Shown piece after piece: positions 11,842-24,598 of a DNA stretch of 64,000 nucleotides (positions are counted from its first letter, which is position 1; every line of letters begins with the position of its first letter). The translations under genes were made by a program, and so were the position numbers. The DNA lies in NCBI GenBank assembly GCA_947579665.1, contig OX388345.1, forward strand, positions 61,433,454 to 61,497,453, in the 5' to 3' direction. Source of the stretch: Sympetrum striolatum (lineage: Eukaryota; Arthropoda; Insecta; Odonata; Libellulidae). The notes beneath the pieces are model-generated. The model had not been told where the DNA came from. It made no database searches and saw only the letters and a list, made by a program, of their open reading frames with translations.

Positions 11842-12039
11842 GACAGCTGTTACGTGTTTGATGGGTGTGCACGATACATTGATGAGACACAGGGGTGAGA
11901 CTTGTTGCTTTTCGTTCTGACGATTTAACTGAGCGATATCTTTAAAAGGAGGCAGCGATCTGCTTACGAGAATGAGTTACAGTGTGACCGTGAAACGCTC
12001 TTTCCAATTTGAACTACTTATAGAATTCGTGCTTATTAG
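11842..12039. repeat. 198-bp direct repeat, copy 1
   Basis: Begins GACAGCTGTTACGTGTTTG and ends GTGCTTATTAG. It matches 12642-12839 without any gap, with nine mismatches by eye (about 95% identity). It is followed by a GC-richer stretch and an (AAT)n run ending near 12105, which could be the 3' tail of a retroposon. The second copy lacks that tail. On the minus strand the second copy has an open frame, but this copy has a stop in the same frame, so coding is unlikely. Family unknown. Confidence 0.85.
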
Positions 12040-12087
12040 ATAAGGTGGTCGCTAATACCCACCTACGGGGGATGCGACTAAAAATAA

Positions 12088-12105
12088 AATAATAATAATA
12101 ATAAT
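12088..12105. repeat. (AAT)n run
   Basis: Short AAT repeat after GGGGGATGCGACTAAAAATA; possibly the simple-sequence tail of the preceding repeat unit. Confidence 0.8.
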
Positions 12106-12641
12106 TTGATAAACTATCACTTAACAACCGTTAATTTCTCAACTTTCACTTAAAGGTAATTTATTTTTATTCAAACAAATGAATTTTATCCACATTTCTG
12201 AAGATATTTCTAAAACCTCGTAGAAAAATAAACGGTTCTCGGGAGATGCAGCTTAGAATAATTTACGTAACAAGTAGTCTAAGAAATAAAAATTCATAAA
12301 TAATTTTTCCACAGTATATTACAAAAACACGACCGTTTCTGGACCGTATTTTGCCATTATCAAGTAACAAGTATCAAGTCAAGGAAAGTATTTGTGAATT
12401 TTAATTTCCAGATTACTTGTTATGGATTTCCACATAGTAAAGCCTCCCACAATTGATTACGTAATTAGTTTAAAATTCATGGCTAATTCAACAGCGCAAA
12501 AGCATATCTTAAGGTGGATGACGCAATACGACGACTGTCAGCTTATCTTACGAACCATTAGCACCTCCAATAGCGAACATTAATCATACGACTCGGCGTC
12601 GCTCATTTTCGCTTGCAAATCAGCGAAGGATCGGGGAAACG
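12106..12641. other. Spacer between the two direct repeats
   Basis: AT-rich with no recognisable gene. The last 130 bp before the second repeat are GC-richer (GACTCGGCGTCGCTCATTTT and similar) and may belong to a longer version of the repeated element. Confidence 0.45.
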
Positions 12642-12839
12642 GACAGCTGTTACGTGTTTGATGGGTATGCACGATTAAGTGACGAGACACAGGGGTGAGA
12701 CTTGTTGCTTTTCGTTCTGACGATTTAACTGAGCGATATCTTTTAAAGGAGGCAGCGATCCGCTTACGAGAATGAGTTACAGGGTGACCGTGAAACGCTC
12801 TTTCCAATTTGAACTACTTATAGTATTCGTGCTTATTAG
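12642..12839. repeat. 198-bp direct repeat, copy 2
   Basis: Same length and orientation as 11842-12039, offset by exactly 800 bases. The ends match but the flanks differ. A minus-strand frame (12580-12807, TTG start) crosses it; the stop in copy 1 and the lack of any domain argue against a gene. The high identity implies a fairly recent duplication or two insertions of one young element. Confidence 0.85.
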
Positions 12840-13630
12840 GTAGATAGGAGAAAATTAAGCAGAAGAAACATGACTAAATTCTGTCTCCGTACTTTTAGTT
12901 TAAAACTTATTATTTATCGCTTTCTTTTAAAGTATAAAAATCATAATATTTGAGAATTGTAATAGTATTAACAGTATTAATAGTATTAACAATAGATTTA
13001 TAATTAAAAATAGAAATAAATACGGTGAGGTTAAATTGGGATTCCTTTATACCATGCTGATTAAAATCCAACGAAACCTACTTCGGCGAATTCTCTTACT
13101 GTTAATATTTTTAAACTCAGCAGTTTTACCATCAATTTATATTTCTTAAATCACACATAAAGAAGTTTCTAAACTGAATAATTGATTACAACTTAGTAAG
13201 ATTTTCTTCTAAATTTCGCTAAAAAATATGTTATCGAATTATAAGGCTTGAGTCTCTTCACCATTAAGAGAATGAACCGATTCTTCACCCGAAAATTCAT
13301 GTCATAATTAATCATTCTAAAACATCATAATTTCGTGTGAAACTTTCGGAGTTCTTTCAATGTGTAAGTTATAAGGTGATTAAAATCTGTGAAACTTTTC
13401 ATTGAAATAACACATCCTGTTACACATTAATGCTAGTTTTCGATAGTGGTAGGAATTGTGGAATTGTTATTGAACCATAAATATCCGATATCGGAAAGTA
13501 CTTCCTTAAACTTATCCTCTGAAAAACGCTTTCTTTTTTATTATTTTTATTTACTTAAAGTAGTCATCTGTAGAGTAAGCTACAAAAAATTACTTTCGGA
13601 TGGCATTGCACAGTTTCCAATCTTTCCATT
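12840..13630. other. AT-rich stretch, no gene seen
   Basis: Contains short AGTATTAACAGTATTAATAG-like near-repeats around 12960-13000 but nothing else supported. Confidence 0.55.
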
Positions 13631-14019
13631 TACCTACATCTACATTAATACTCTACAAGCCGCCTTTCGGCGTGTGGCAGGGGGTGTAAACAACAGGTGA
13701 ATCTTAACTACTTCCTTATTCGGTTATTGTCACGTATTGTTCGCCAAAAGAATGAATCTCTAAAACGATTCATCCTAGCATCTATTTCTCTTAACTTACG
13801 GTCATTATCGGAACGACCGAGGTAGCAGAGAGGTTGCATGATACCGATTGTATCCTCCGAAAATGTAGTTTCCCTGAATTTATTAAGCAATCGCAGCCTA
13901 GCTTCCAATCTCCTTTCTTTCAAGGGTTCCCAACCTACGTCTGAGAGCATTTTTGTAACGCTTGCTTTCTTATCGTAGCATTTCTTAACAAAACGAACCG
14001 CTTTACGCTGCACTTTCTA
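13631..14019 (-). mobile_element. 5'-truncated non-LTR retrotransposon (LINE copy A)
   Basis: Read on the minus strand, this has the tail of a reverse-transcriptase ORF, then a short GC-rich 3' UTR containing CACACGCCGAAAGGCGG, then an ATGTAGATGTAGG terminal repeat. This 3' architecture is shared with copy B (25.8 kb) and partly with copy C (31.6 kb). The 5' end is lost near 14019, the usual result of incomplete reverse transcription. CR1/jockey-like by its protein motifs; the exact clade is not determined. Confidence 0.85.
13708..14013 (-). pseudogene. LINE ORF2 C-terminal fragment (copy A, about 101 codons)
   Basis: The frame is preceded by an in-frame TAG and runs uninterrupted to its natural stop. 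It begins VQRKAVRFVKKCYDKK, then SVTKMLSDVGWEPLKERR, and ends KLREIDARMNRFRDSFFWRT plus about ten residues. These are hallmarks of the region C-terminal to the reverse-transcriptase fingers and palm in CR1/jockey-like LINEs: the Q-R-R/K-A-R-F-V helix, the S-V-T-x-M-L-x-x-x-G-W-x-x-L-x-x-R-R motif and the S-F-F-x-R-T-I-R end. The catalytic domain and endonuclease are absent because of 5' truncation, so it is inactive, although this remnant has no internal stop. The first codon is GTG and is not a real start. Confidence 0.85.
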
Positions 14020-16219
14020 AGTTTTAGAGTTTTATGGAACACTGAAAAATACTAGCGGTATTAAACTTAATATTAATAAATAAAACACATATGAGCTTAC
14101 CTGACTGAGGCTATGGTACAGTATGCTACTCTTCGGAGGTAGAACATCTTAGAGAAACGGGAACCATTCATGCTTTCCCTGTAAAAATAAAATATACAAA
14201 AACCTTAGTGTCAGAATTCTACACCTGTGTTTACAGTAACATACATAATTATTTTATTTCGATGAATATGTTTAATTTTTTACCAGTTATTTCTATGTCA
14301 TAAATTATAAAATGTCAATTATGTCACGTAATTTCAATTAAAGTACGTACTCCCCTCCGAAATATCTCAAAATAATTTCTTGCCAAATACTTCCTTCAAT
14401 ATTTGGATATTAGGATATTATAATGTGAAGAAATTAAAAATTATTATTATTAAATTGTGTCTTGATCTCTTGAAAAACATTTAACAGTATCTAATCGTTG
14501 GATTGAAAGCAGCCCACATACAACATTTAATTACATTTTAAATGATCGAATTTCTCTCTGAAATATTAAAATTCTATTTATCCATTCGAAAAATTACATT
14601 CATTACAATCACATTTCCCACAGATAAGAAAAACCTAACATCAGGTCAAAAATATATGACCATACTAAGATTTAGTGAACACAGTTAAAATAGTGGGAAA
14701 TGAGACACGTATGATCATATTTCTTGGATTCAAAGGCTTTTTTAGGAATAATTTCGTTTATTTGGGGTTTCCTTATATATATTAAGGAACCGCGCATATA
14801 TATATACAAAAACACTAAATATAGTTAAAGATTTAGGGAGGCCAAATATTTATTGTTAGTATCTCATCTCATACTGTGACTAATATACAGAACAACGTGA
14901 CCTTATTTCATGAATTACATCATTAAAATTTAACTTAATAATCTCTTATCTGATTGAAAAGCATGTAAGTACATAAATTCTCAATTTTCATTTAAATTGT
15001 CTCCAATTTTTTATTTGGGATTTCATAAAACCAATTTTAGAATCGGCATAGTGGTTGTTCCAATAAAATGAACGAATATTTTTGCGAATTGCAGCACCAT
15101 TCATTTGATCTCACATTATATTTACGTATTAATACTGCGGAAATGGAAGGGGAGAGATAGTTGGATGGACTGGATTTTTAACTTTTAAAATAACCGAAAA
15201 TGTTGATGGGCAGGAAGATGATTTTGTCCCATTCGCTAAAAACAGTTGTATAGTCGAAATCGGTCAACTGTAGCATTTCTTTTTATAACGTATTCGCTAC
15301 TGTTTTTTTAAATTGTTTCCCAATCAATAACTCTTTTAAATGTATACTATAAGAGCTATTCAATGTAGTTATTTCACGTTGAATATGATAAATTAATTTA
15401 CCCAGTTCTTTCTCATTTCACGCTTCACAGATTCACGTTGCTCATAAACTATGGAATAAATCACGATTATAAACAAATAATTTATGCATATTAATAATAG
15501 ATATAACTCAGTAAATAGTAATTTTCTTATGTGACTGAACCTCTTATTTAAACTAAAATAACGAATTGGTTTGATTTCCATTTAATTATACCAATAAAAT
15601 AAAATTGCATACGCTTCAAATTTTCTTAAATATTCCAACATTCAGAAAAAAATATTTTTGATTTCATACGTCTAGTATCATGCGATGTTATTTACTATTT
15701 AAAATATCTTATCTGGCCTCTTTACGCAACATGGAATAAATTACGAATGAATATTCATGTGTTTTCATGCACAGTATAGTTAAGGTCTTTAATCATATCA
15801 CTTTAATCACTTTTGGGCCTCCTTCCTTTCAGCAAAAGGCACATTTGATTGATTTATTTTGCATGCGGTTAATAGATTCTAAATTTAGCTCGATGTTCTT
15901 TGGGACAAGAGTTTCATCCATAAATTTCTAATTCTACATAGTTTGATGGAAATACCTTAATTGAAATGTGAAGTTATATCCAAGGGCGAGAAAAGAAATA
16001 TGACTATTCGTTTGACTTAGAAACATACTCACTCCTTCATATGAATCATATTTTAGTTTTTCTGGATTTAAGATTTTTAGCGAATCAGAGCTCACTACCT
16101 TCCCAAACGTATGCATTCTGCGTTTCATATGGAAGAGACACGGACCCTATGAACGTGATCTATAGATCAACAACAATGTTACTCTTCCGGGTTTCACCAG
16201 TACATCTAAATGCATTACA
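14020..16219. other. AT-rich stretch, no gene seen
   Basis: Several short A/T palindromic runs (for example around 14768-14790 and ATATATATA at about 14800). No coding or RNA gene could be supported. Confidence 0.6.
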
Positions 16220-16780
16220 AGTGCGTTCGGCAAGGGAGCTCCGAAGGGATTTCCCAAAGGAACCCCAAAGAAGCAAAGGTGGGCCTCCGAAAGTATGAAA
16301 GGGAGGGACCGCAATGAAAAGGAAGCGGTGGAAATGGGATTAGCTCAAAAGGGAAGGGGGAGAAGACGTAATAAGGGTTAAGACGATTGTAGAGGACTAG
16401 GAAAAGAAGCAGAGAAGTACAAAGGGAGGCAAGATGGCATTAATGCAAAGGATAACGGAAGAAGCATGGAGGAGAATTAGCGATAAAAATGAGTGAAGTG
16501 GTTGCCTTTTCCCAAGGAAATTGCAATATATATGAAGGGGAAACTATGTTAGGTATGAGAGACTCAAGAGGAGGGGGTAAGGGAATTGTCGGAAGAAGTA
16601 GAATGATGTTAGGCAGGACAGGAGTAATGTACGTGGTAGGGAATTCCAGGGTCGGAAGGGACTAAGTCTCAAGAACTAAGAGGCTTAGGGGTATGAGAAG
16701 GCGAATGGGCAGGGATGCGATGTGAAATAAGTACGGTTTGTGCAGAGATACAGAGAAAATGGTCCACAGCTTAAAACTCC
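16220..16780. other. Purine-rich block
   Basis: About three-quarters or more of plus-strand bases are A or G (for example 47 of 60 in 16321-16380). The composition contrasts sharply with both flanks. No open frame of note. Similar blocks occur at 22.2-24.9 and 33.6-34.1 kb. Confidence 0.7.
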
Positions 16781-18270
16781 CAAACATTTATAGAGTAAGG
16801 TGATCCGTCATACTCATCCTTCACGGTAGTACATTAACTAGAGCCCTCGAGTTTTTAGATTTATGGTTTCTGAATGTAGGAATGCTAAGTTAAACTGAGT
16901 AAAAAGTGGCGAATGAATTATTTCGAAAAGAATTATGTAACATATTGTCATCTAATTCAATAATTATAACGTCACGTGTGAATGAGTAGAAGTAAATTAT
17001 GCTTAATCCCAAACATAGTTATTTATCAAGAAGTATTTACACAAACCCTTCTAAGAAGCAATAATAAAAGTATTACCTATGTATTCACATTCAAAATCGT
17101 TCCAAAGAAAATACATAACTAGTAAATAAGGGTACATGTCTTCTTTCCAAATTATAACACTAAATAATCATATAAAGATTTGGATTTTTTCCATTTTTGA
17201 ACGATTCTGTAGCGTTTAGTGTATTATACATAAGTACTGCACCTGACATTCTTCTACAGCCGCAAAATAGTCAACCTCAGATATTTTGTTCATAACACCT
17301 GAACAAAATTCATAGAAAACTGAAAGTTTATATTTAATTTAGTTTTTGGAATATTAATGGAATCGGCAAGCCATTAAATATGTTTTTATAGTAATTCAAT
17401 TGAAGGGACGCAAATCTAAACCATCGGAGGACCGTCACCAAAGAACGAGGATTTGGCGATTTTAAGAATATTGTTTTAAAAATTCATAACACGCAAAAGA
17501 GAAGTGCAGGCATTCCGATTTCACCTAATCAAACCATCTTTAATATATTATTCGTCCTCAGAAGGTGGAAAAGTCTGCAAAAGTTATGTTGCCTTGAAAC
17601 TCCGGAAATTAAGTTCGATTGAGGGGAAAATCGACCATATTAGCTATTATTCACAGATATTAACTGGAATTAAATTCAAGATGTATACCCATAGCAAAAG
17701 TATCTCTTCTTCGATTTTATTAATATTGTATTTAAAATTCTGCATTTAATAATCTATAAATAACTTATTTTCCCATGGTATTCCTTGTATTATAAATCCC
17801 TCAATTGCTCATATAAAAATATTTGTCATTAAGAAGCTTGAATTTTTTTCAATTTATTTTTCGGAACCAACTAAACTTAAATTTATCAATAAAATACCTT
17901 CTGAAATATCAGACTCGACCTTTTATGTAACTTATGCTACATACGCTCATAACTTGCTTTAGATTGGATTCGTAATCAAATGCTTTCTTATTTCAGTGCA
18001 CGACTGCGGCTGACTACAAGCGTTTAAAGATCATGGATCCAATACATTTTTATCATCAAAACGCTCGTTATTTAAATTAATGTTTTCACAACACAAAAAT
18101 ATTGCAGTTACAGTGAAAGACTACCTTTACTGCAATCTTGGTCATCTGCAATATTTATTATTTTTTCCGATATTGTCATCTGCTGTGTGGACGAGTGATA
18201 AAATGTTTAGCCCCGGGGATACGAAAAGCCGCATCAGCTTCCGCATTCAACGACCATTGCGATGGCCTTC
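16781..18270. other. AT-rich stretch, no gene seen
   Basis: The open frame at 17504-17749 has no recognisable motif and lies in ordinary AT-rich DNA. Confidence 0.55.
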
Positions 18271-18278
18271 GGAGATCT

Positions 18279-18316
18279 CCCCCCCCCCACCAACTCTCCC
18301 TCTCTCTCTCTTTCAG
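18279..18316. repeat. C10 run followed by a CT repeat
   Basis: Ten consecutive C residues (18279-18288), then a CT-rich tract ending TCTCTCTTTCAG, which resembles a polypyrimidine tract plus splice acceptor. The following frame encodes nothing recognisable, so I do not call an exon. Confidence 0.7.
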
Positions 18317-18469
18317 GAAGCCTCTTACTTCCGCAGAAACCTTTGTGGGGCTTTTTTCTTACAATCTCTCCCACCAGCGTACGAAGCTTTCCCGCAGGTT
18401 TTTAAGAAGTACCCCTCTATCGAGGTAAACACAAAGCATTTTTCAAAGCTTTGTTATTATAATTGATGA

Positions 18470-21400
18470 AGGTAAAATCAAAGGAGCTTCACTGAAAGCT
18501 GTGCGGGATCATTTCCGTATGTATAAAGTAAGGTATATAAATATGGGTACAACTATAAATTGCAACGTATAAATATAGACTATAATTCATAATTAAATAG
18601 GGTGCATAAATATAAAATCAAAGGAATACGTTGAAATTAAAAATTACTAAACTATGAAAATTGCATAATATTTTCCCTATGTAAAAAAGCTATTTATTTG
18701 TTAGTTAATTATAATCTTATTTGTATTAAATATTAACTGTCCGAAGAAAAAACATTTTTTTCTAATGCATTACTTTTATTTGCCTGCTGAGTTGAAAACT
18801 TATAGCAAATTATCGAAGTGATGGAGAATTAATTATTTATTTCTTTAACTTCAAAGCTATCTTATGTGAAAACATTGTTTTAAGGACACGTGACTACTCA
18901 AATACTGTCTATTATGTAATAATCAGCAATTGGATGCAATAACAGAAATTTTGATAAAATATATATTTTGATGTAATCATGCTTATTATTCAATAGAAGA
19001 AGAATATAATAGTACCTATTCATCGTAAAAACTTTAAAATTATTAACGAAAGTTAAAAGTATCTTACATTAATACTATATGTATTCACTGTCCACTTCTA
19101 GGCATTTTTCAGTAAAAATAAAAGATTTAAAAGTAATTTTAGTGATGTGAGACTTTAAAATACAACTCCATAGTAAAAATCTTTTTTAAGGGCCATAATA
19201 CACTAAAATTAAAACGAAAAGACAAAAGAATCAGCTTTGAAAGAGAGCCAAATTGCATATTCTGCTCATTTGTGCAATATTTCAATGGCTTAATATCCAC
19301 GAAATCTTCATGGATGGAAATTTACATTCTGATAAAAAGTGTAAAAAAATCTGCGGAATTACGACACTTGTCCGCATTATTCTTTTTTTGGAAGAAGAGA
19401 GAGAAAAATCGAATCGAACATCGTCATCGATTTTACCATTTCGCTTTAGCTCCAATTATTCCTATCCTAACCTAAATCTATTTTATCTCACTGCATTGTT
19501 TACAGTATAATCCGTTCGGTAAAATAGATACAAGATCTTTATCTTTCGTGGTCCTGATATATCTTCCACTATTTTACAATTTTCTAAGATTAAAAAATGC
19601 TCATTTTAACCAGAATCTCATTTTAGCATCTCAATGATTGTACAAAAATCCTCAATAAATATTTCCAATGAGATATTTTAGATGATAATGTTATAATTCA
19701 CTATCAGATATCCTTCCATATTAATTGTATCACCTGTCTTTGCTATGGCTAACGCGATTAGCTGATTACTATTGCATCACGAATTTCCTTGGCTTGAATC
19801 CAAATCAAAGGTCCATGTATTCATTAAGCGAGCGTTAATGAAATGTAATTAACTACTGCAGTATCGCGGCTGAGATCCGCATCTGTTTTGTTGAGCCCTT
19901 TATAATTTGAAAAAGAAATACAACTACGATTCCTTTGAAACGCTTTATTCTTACGCTCTTTATGGCTTTCAAAAGGAGCAGTTACATTTTACTTCCAATT
20001 TAACCCCGAATAATTACCTAGATAACAAAGTAATAAATATGATTCATAAATGGATTTTTAATTGCCTAATATACCTTCCGAACTATAAATGATTACATTT
20101 TTTCGGTTACTTTTAGAGCATTTATTCATGTATTCATTGTATTGACTCCTCATGTCTCTGCTATTTAGTTTTCTCGTAATAAAGGAAAAAAGTAACGATT
20201 AGAGAATAGAAGGAAGTTATTGTCATCCGGTTCGAATGATTTTATGATCATGTTAAGTGTATCCTGTTCTCATATATGGATATAACTTTATTTCGTAGTC
20301 TTAATTAACTACCTTAAATGTTTTCAGAATGCGGGTTTCATTCATTACCTCTTCCTCCAATTAATCACGCTTAAACTAAGCAAATTATTCTCAAACTCTT
20401 GAATACACGTCTTCAGTAGTAGCCCGAATAAGTAAAAGACGTATTTCATGAAACTTCCTTCTTCAGAACTTGATTTCGCTCATTGTTGCATTTCAGGAAA
20501 ATGCAAAGAGTCTTAAGAATTCTTTCAAAACCATCCTAAATGCTCCACATCACCATAATCACTCCATAATCCTACGTTAACTCAAAGAGATACTTGGGGA
20601 ATATCCGAGGCAGAGTCAGTCTCCATTGACAGAGGTTTTAATCAACGACATCGTTTTATTGGTGCAATTATCGTACGCGCGGTTTGATTCGGCTTTGAAT
20701 CAAAACCTCGATTTCCAATTTGGGAGAAGAGAACGACGATATAGAAAAGGTAGCTCACGGAAATGGGGGAAAACGGTATTTTTCAACCCTTAAAAGAAGA
20801 TTTCATCCGAGTTGTGATCGATGCAGCCAATTATTTCTCATGAGAGAGGATATTAAAGTGGATTTAATTCGATGGATTAAATCGATTCTTGCCATGTCTC
20901 ACCGGTTCATCTCATCGGAACTGATATGAATTTTTCTTTGATGATCTTCCGTAGCTAATATGAAAAAATATCGAAATATCCCCTTTTCGAAGATTATCCT
21001 CCTGTCTTGATTAAGATTCCCACTGAGCCGCAATAAACATCCTTTCGTTTGCTTCTTTCCTTCTGGGATTCATTGAGTCACGTTTATTAAGGCCATTTCA
21101 AGTTTTATCTGATAGTCTTTGAAGGTTTGTTAATGCAAATTACGAAAGGGGCACCATATTTTCACCAATCTTGGTCACTAGTACATATTTATTACTGCAA
21201 TATCATATTATAATATTTTATATAAAATGACGAAAAGTTTCTAAGCCTAAACTATATTAAGCTGCTCAGGTTATGATATGCTTAAAGTCAGTTTAGTTTT
21301 CATATGTTTTGTAGAGCGTTTTTATAACTTACATACCTATATTAAAAGGAAATTATATACTATTGCAGTGCCATACTATTGTGAATGTTTTTACCATTCT

Positions 21401-22180
21401 TTTTCTGATTTGTCTTTTCTAATATTTTGTAATTCATGATTGAATTAAACATGCTCATATTGTATAATAAATCCTCAGTGGTAATTTTGAGGAACAAAAT
21501 ATCAATAAAAAGAAAATTCTTTAATTGTTGCCCCATATAATTTAAATCTCATAAATTTAAAGTCCAAAATAATTTATTTTCAATGTTTTCGGCGCACCTT
21601 TTCCTCATTAGAAAAATGTGTCAACTTATAAGCTCTTTGATAAAAATGTCAAATTAAACCCTATTATGATAGCAATTAGACAATCAAAGGATTCAGGACT
21701 TTAAGATTTACTCCGTCAAAACTCTCGTAAACTTCTTACTACTTCAACGATTACCTACAGAAATAACGAGGTCCAAAAACATTACAAAGGCTCACGGATT
21801 TAATAAAATCGGGGGTTCTCCCACATTCTCAAAAAGGAAACTCTTCGCCAAGAATAAAAACTCTAAATACGCCTACACCTCTGCAGATATTCCTCGGGTC
21901 CCTTCTACCTTTTTCGGAACTCGCATCCCCCCGCTGTACCCTAATCTCCCCGCCATCGTTACCTTAACGTAGAAGAAAGGCATTGGAGCACCCCGAAAAA
22001 TATAACGCATATACAAAGTCACCCGTATTCTTCCCTCTACATTAATCGTTCCTCTTGCACTCCTATCCGTCATCCGTAATCCTCTCTCTGTGCGACCCAC
22101 CTTCCGTCTTCACCCCGCCATCCCTCCCCCCCCTTGGCGCACCCCAGAGCTGATCAATACAGGGGCCGGAGCACCCGCAT
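18470..22180. other. AT-rich stretch with a GC-rich edge, no gene seen
   Basis: Mostly AT-rich with dense stops. From about 21880 the sequence becomes GC- and C-rich (C8 run near 22125), forming the boundary of the purine domain. No exon is supported. Confidence 0.55.
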
Positions 22181-24275
22181 GGGAAAGGGGAGAGAGAGCG
22201 AGGGAAAAGAGGGGAGGGTGGCAAATGGAAAGGGAAGGAGGAGAAGGGAGGGAAAGGGGAAAAGGAAAGGGGAAAAAGCAAAAGTGAGATGGAGGGGAAA
22301 GGAGAAAAATGTAGGAGGGAGAAAAGTGTCGGAGATAAACATGAGAAGAACGCAGAGAGATAAAAAATATAACGAAAAGGAAAACGAGATGGAAGGAAAA
22401 TAAGAATTTACGACTTGAATATGAGGATGGAAGGAGTGTGAGAGAAAGAAAGAAAATGTAGATGCTGAAGAAGAAAAGGGGAAAATGACGGTCCTTTGGA
22501 GGAACAGTAAAGGAAGACAGAAGATAAAGTTACTGCAAAATGATGACGGAAACACAGAAGAAAATTAGCGGGAGATGGTGAAGTAAAGGATAGATGGAGA
22601 ATGAGCAATGAAGATATAAAGCAACTCTCGAGAAAAAGGGAATCCTACGGGGTAAAGATGGAAAAACGTTTTTTTAGAGGGGAGAAATTAGGAAAGATAC
22701 AATCTAAAGCGCAGAATTCTAGGAAAGGTAATAGGAAAAATAAGAAAAAAGTTAGAAAAAACAGTATGAGGACAAACTAGGACCTATTACTACTAGCAAT
22801 AACACAACCTTCGTAATTGAGAAATCAGGGATAAGAGATATAAGAGAAAAGAAGCATGAGATAGAAAGAAGGGATAAAGAAAGCGAGGTCAGCGGAGGCT
22901 TAGAAGGCAACGTAAAGAGGGATGCTAATTGTAAATGATAAAAAATGAAATTCATACGGAGCAAGTAGCATAAATAAACAAAGGGAGTTACGTAAAATGA
23001 TATAATTAAGTCAAATTAGATTGTCTTCTCTTAAGTGGAACTCGTACTCAGCTAACTCATTTCATTCAAAAAAGAAAACTGGGAATCGCGAAATGCGAAA
23101 AGAAAGTGAAATTGAAAACAACTGTTTATTTTTGGAATTGAAGTATTATACTAATTTATATTCTCATCTTTAAAAACAATTTAGCTTAAAAATTTATGAA
23201 AATCTCTTACCGTCAACGTTATTCCTCAAATTGAAAACTGAAAGGATAATTTTACAAATTCAACCTAAGAAATGATTCTACTTGAAAACTGAGAAGAGCA
23301 TTTCATAGGTTTTCATGATGGTGCCTTTAAATGAAAAACTACAAACTTTTCATTAGAGCATCAGATGAAATTTTTATTGTTTTTATAAAAATTTATAAGA
23401 AAATTAAATCCAAAATAGAGTAAGGATTTTGCCAAAACAGCTAATAAGATACATGTATGATTGAAAAATTGGACTTTGGTTTTTTCACAAAAAAATTTAA
23501 TTTAATTTATTCCTGTCATTTGTTGTCATCAATTTCTGTACAGTATATCCTTCCGGAATTGATTTCAGCCAAAAAGGTAATGAGAACCTTAAGGTATTTA
23601 CAAGATTAAGATTGAAGCTGGGAGCAAATTCGTTCGGATGAAGGAGAAAGGAAATCAAAAGAGTAAAAATACATGAAGAAGAGTAAAGAATAACCCATAA
23701 AGAGACTGATAATATTGGATCTAAAGAAAGAAGATGATAAAATAAGTTTGATAAAGGAAATAAAATTACAGAGGAAAGGTTGGCATGGAAAAAAATTAGA
23801 TATGAAAGAGGTATGTCTAATATCACTCAAAGATAAGAGCAGCATATATTAAAGAAAATATATGGAGAAGAGGTATGGATAAAGGTGAGATCAAGAATAA
23901 AGTGGAAACGGAACACGTAAACGAAGGAGAAAAAATAAGTTTAATGCGATAAGCAGAAAATATGAGAATGAACGAGACTAAGTAGCATGAGGGGAAAAAA
24001 TAGAATCAAAATTGACTCTTGAGCAAAGGGGAGGCACGTCGCTCAAAATATTAAATAATGGAAGATAAATAAGGGAAGCTGGAGAGAAAATGTAAGGAAA
24101 AGAACGGAGAAAGAATATTGAAATATAGGATATGATGAGATTGAGAAACCTGAGATTGAATGAATTAAAGCTGACATAAAAATATCATTTAATCTAGTAA
24201 AAATCGAGATAAGGATATTTCGTGTAAAGTACAAGCAACAAATAAATCAACATAGAAAATACATAACTGCTACAA

Positions 24276-24402
24276 AGAGCTCATGGATAACCATATGGGC
24301 AGGGCGTTCAGCTTTGGTGAATGAAGTCCCGGGTTCGATTTCTAGTGAGTGTCCATAAGTGAAATAACCTGATTTTCGAGTTACTGTTAACAATTTTACT
24401 AC
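24276..24402 (+). mobile_element. tRNA-derived SINE, copy 2 (degenerate)
   Basis: Aligns with copy 1 along its length: GGATAACCATATGGGCAGGG, GCTTTGGTGAATGAAGTC, GGGTTCGATTTCTAGTG, GTGAAATAACCTGA, TGTTAACAATTTTACTAC. The B box is mutated (GGTTCGATTTC) and the acceptor stem is lost. It is an old copy inside the purine-skewed domain. Confidence 0.75.
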
Positions 24403-24582
24403 AATTGCAACAAAATGATAAAAATAAAAAACCACCAAAAGAAAAATTAACTAATTGGCTACATCTCAAAAAGAGAACTTGCAATAAGATTCAGAGAAAG
24501 ATAAACAAACTTAAACAAGAATATGGATAAAGGAGGATTAAATGCACGACAAAGGAATATGAAGAGCGAATTTAAGGGATCG

Positions 24583-24598
24583 ATATATATATATATAT
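24583..24598. repeat. (AT)8 microsatellite
   Basis: Eight uninterrupted AT units within the purine-skewed domain. Confidence 0.9.

Noticed and set aside
11842..12839. Solo LTR pair of a short LTR retrotransposon
   Set aside because: The repeats lack TG..CA ends, the 602-bp interior shows no primer-binding site, polypurine tract or gag/pol remnant, and flanking 4-6-bp duplications were not found.
18279..18466. Splice acceptor (CTCTCTTTCAG) and coding exon
   Set aside because: The polypyrimidine tract is simple sequence, and the downstream frames encode nothing recognisable in either register.
22134..22555. Overlapping frames on both strands in the polypurine core
   Set aside because: Lys/Glu/Gly-rich on one strand and Phe/Pro/Ser-rich on the other, purely from purine/pyrimidine asymmetry.
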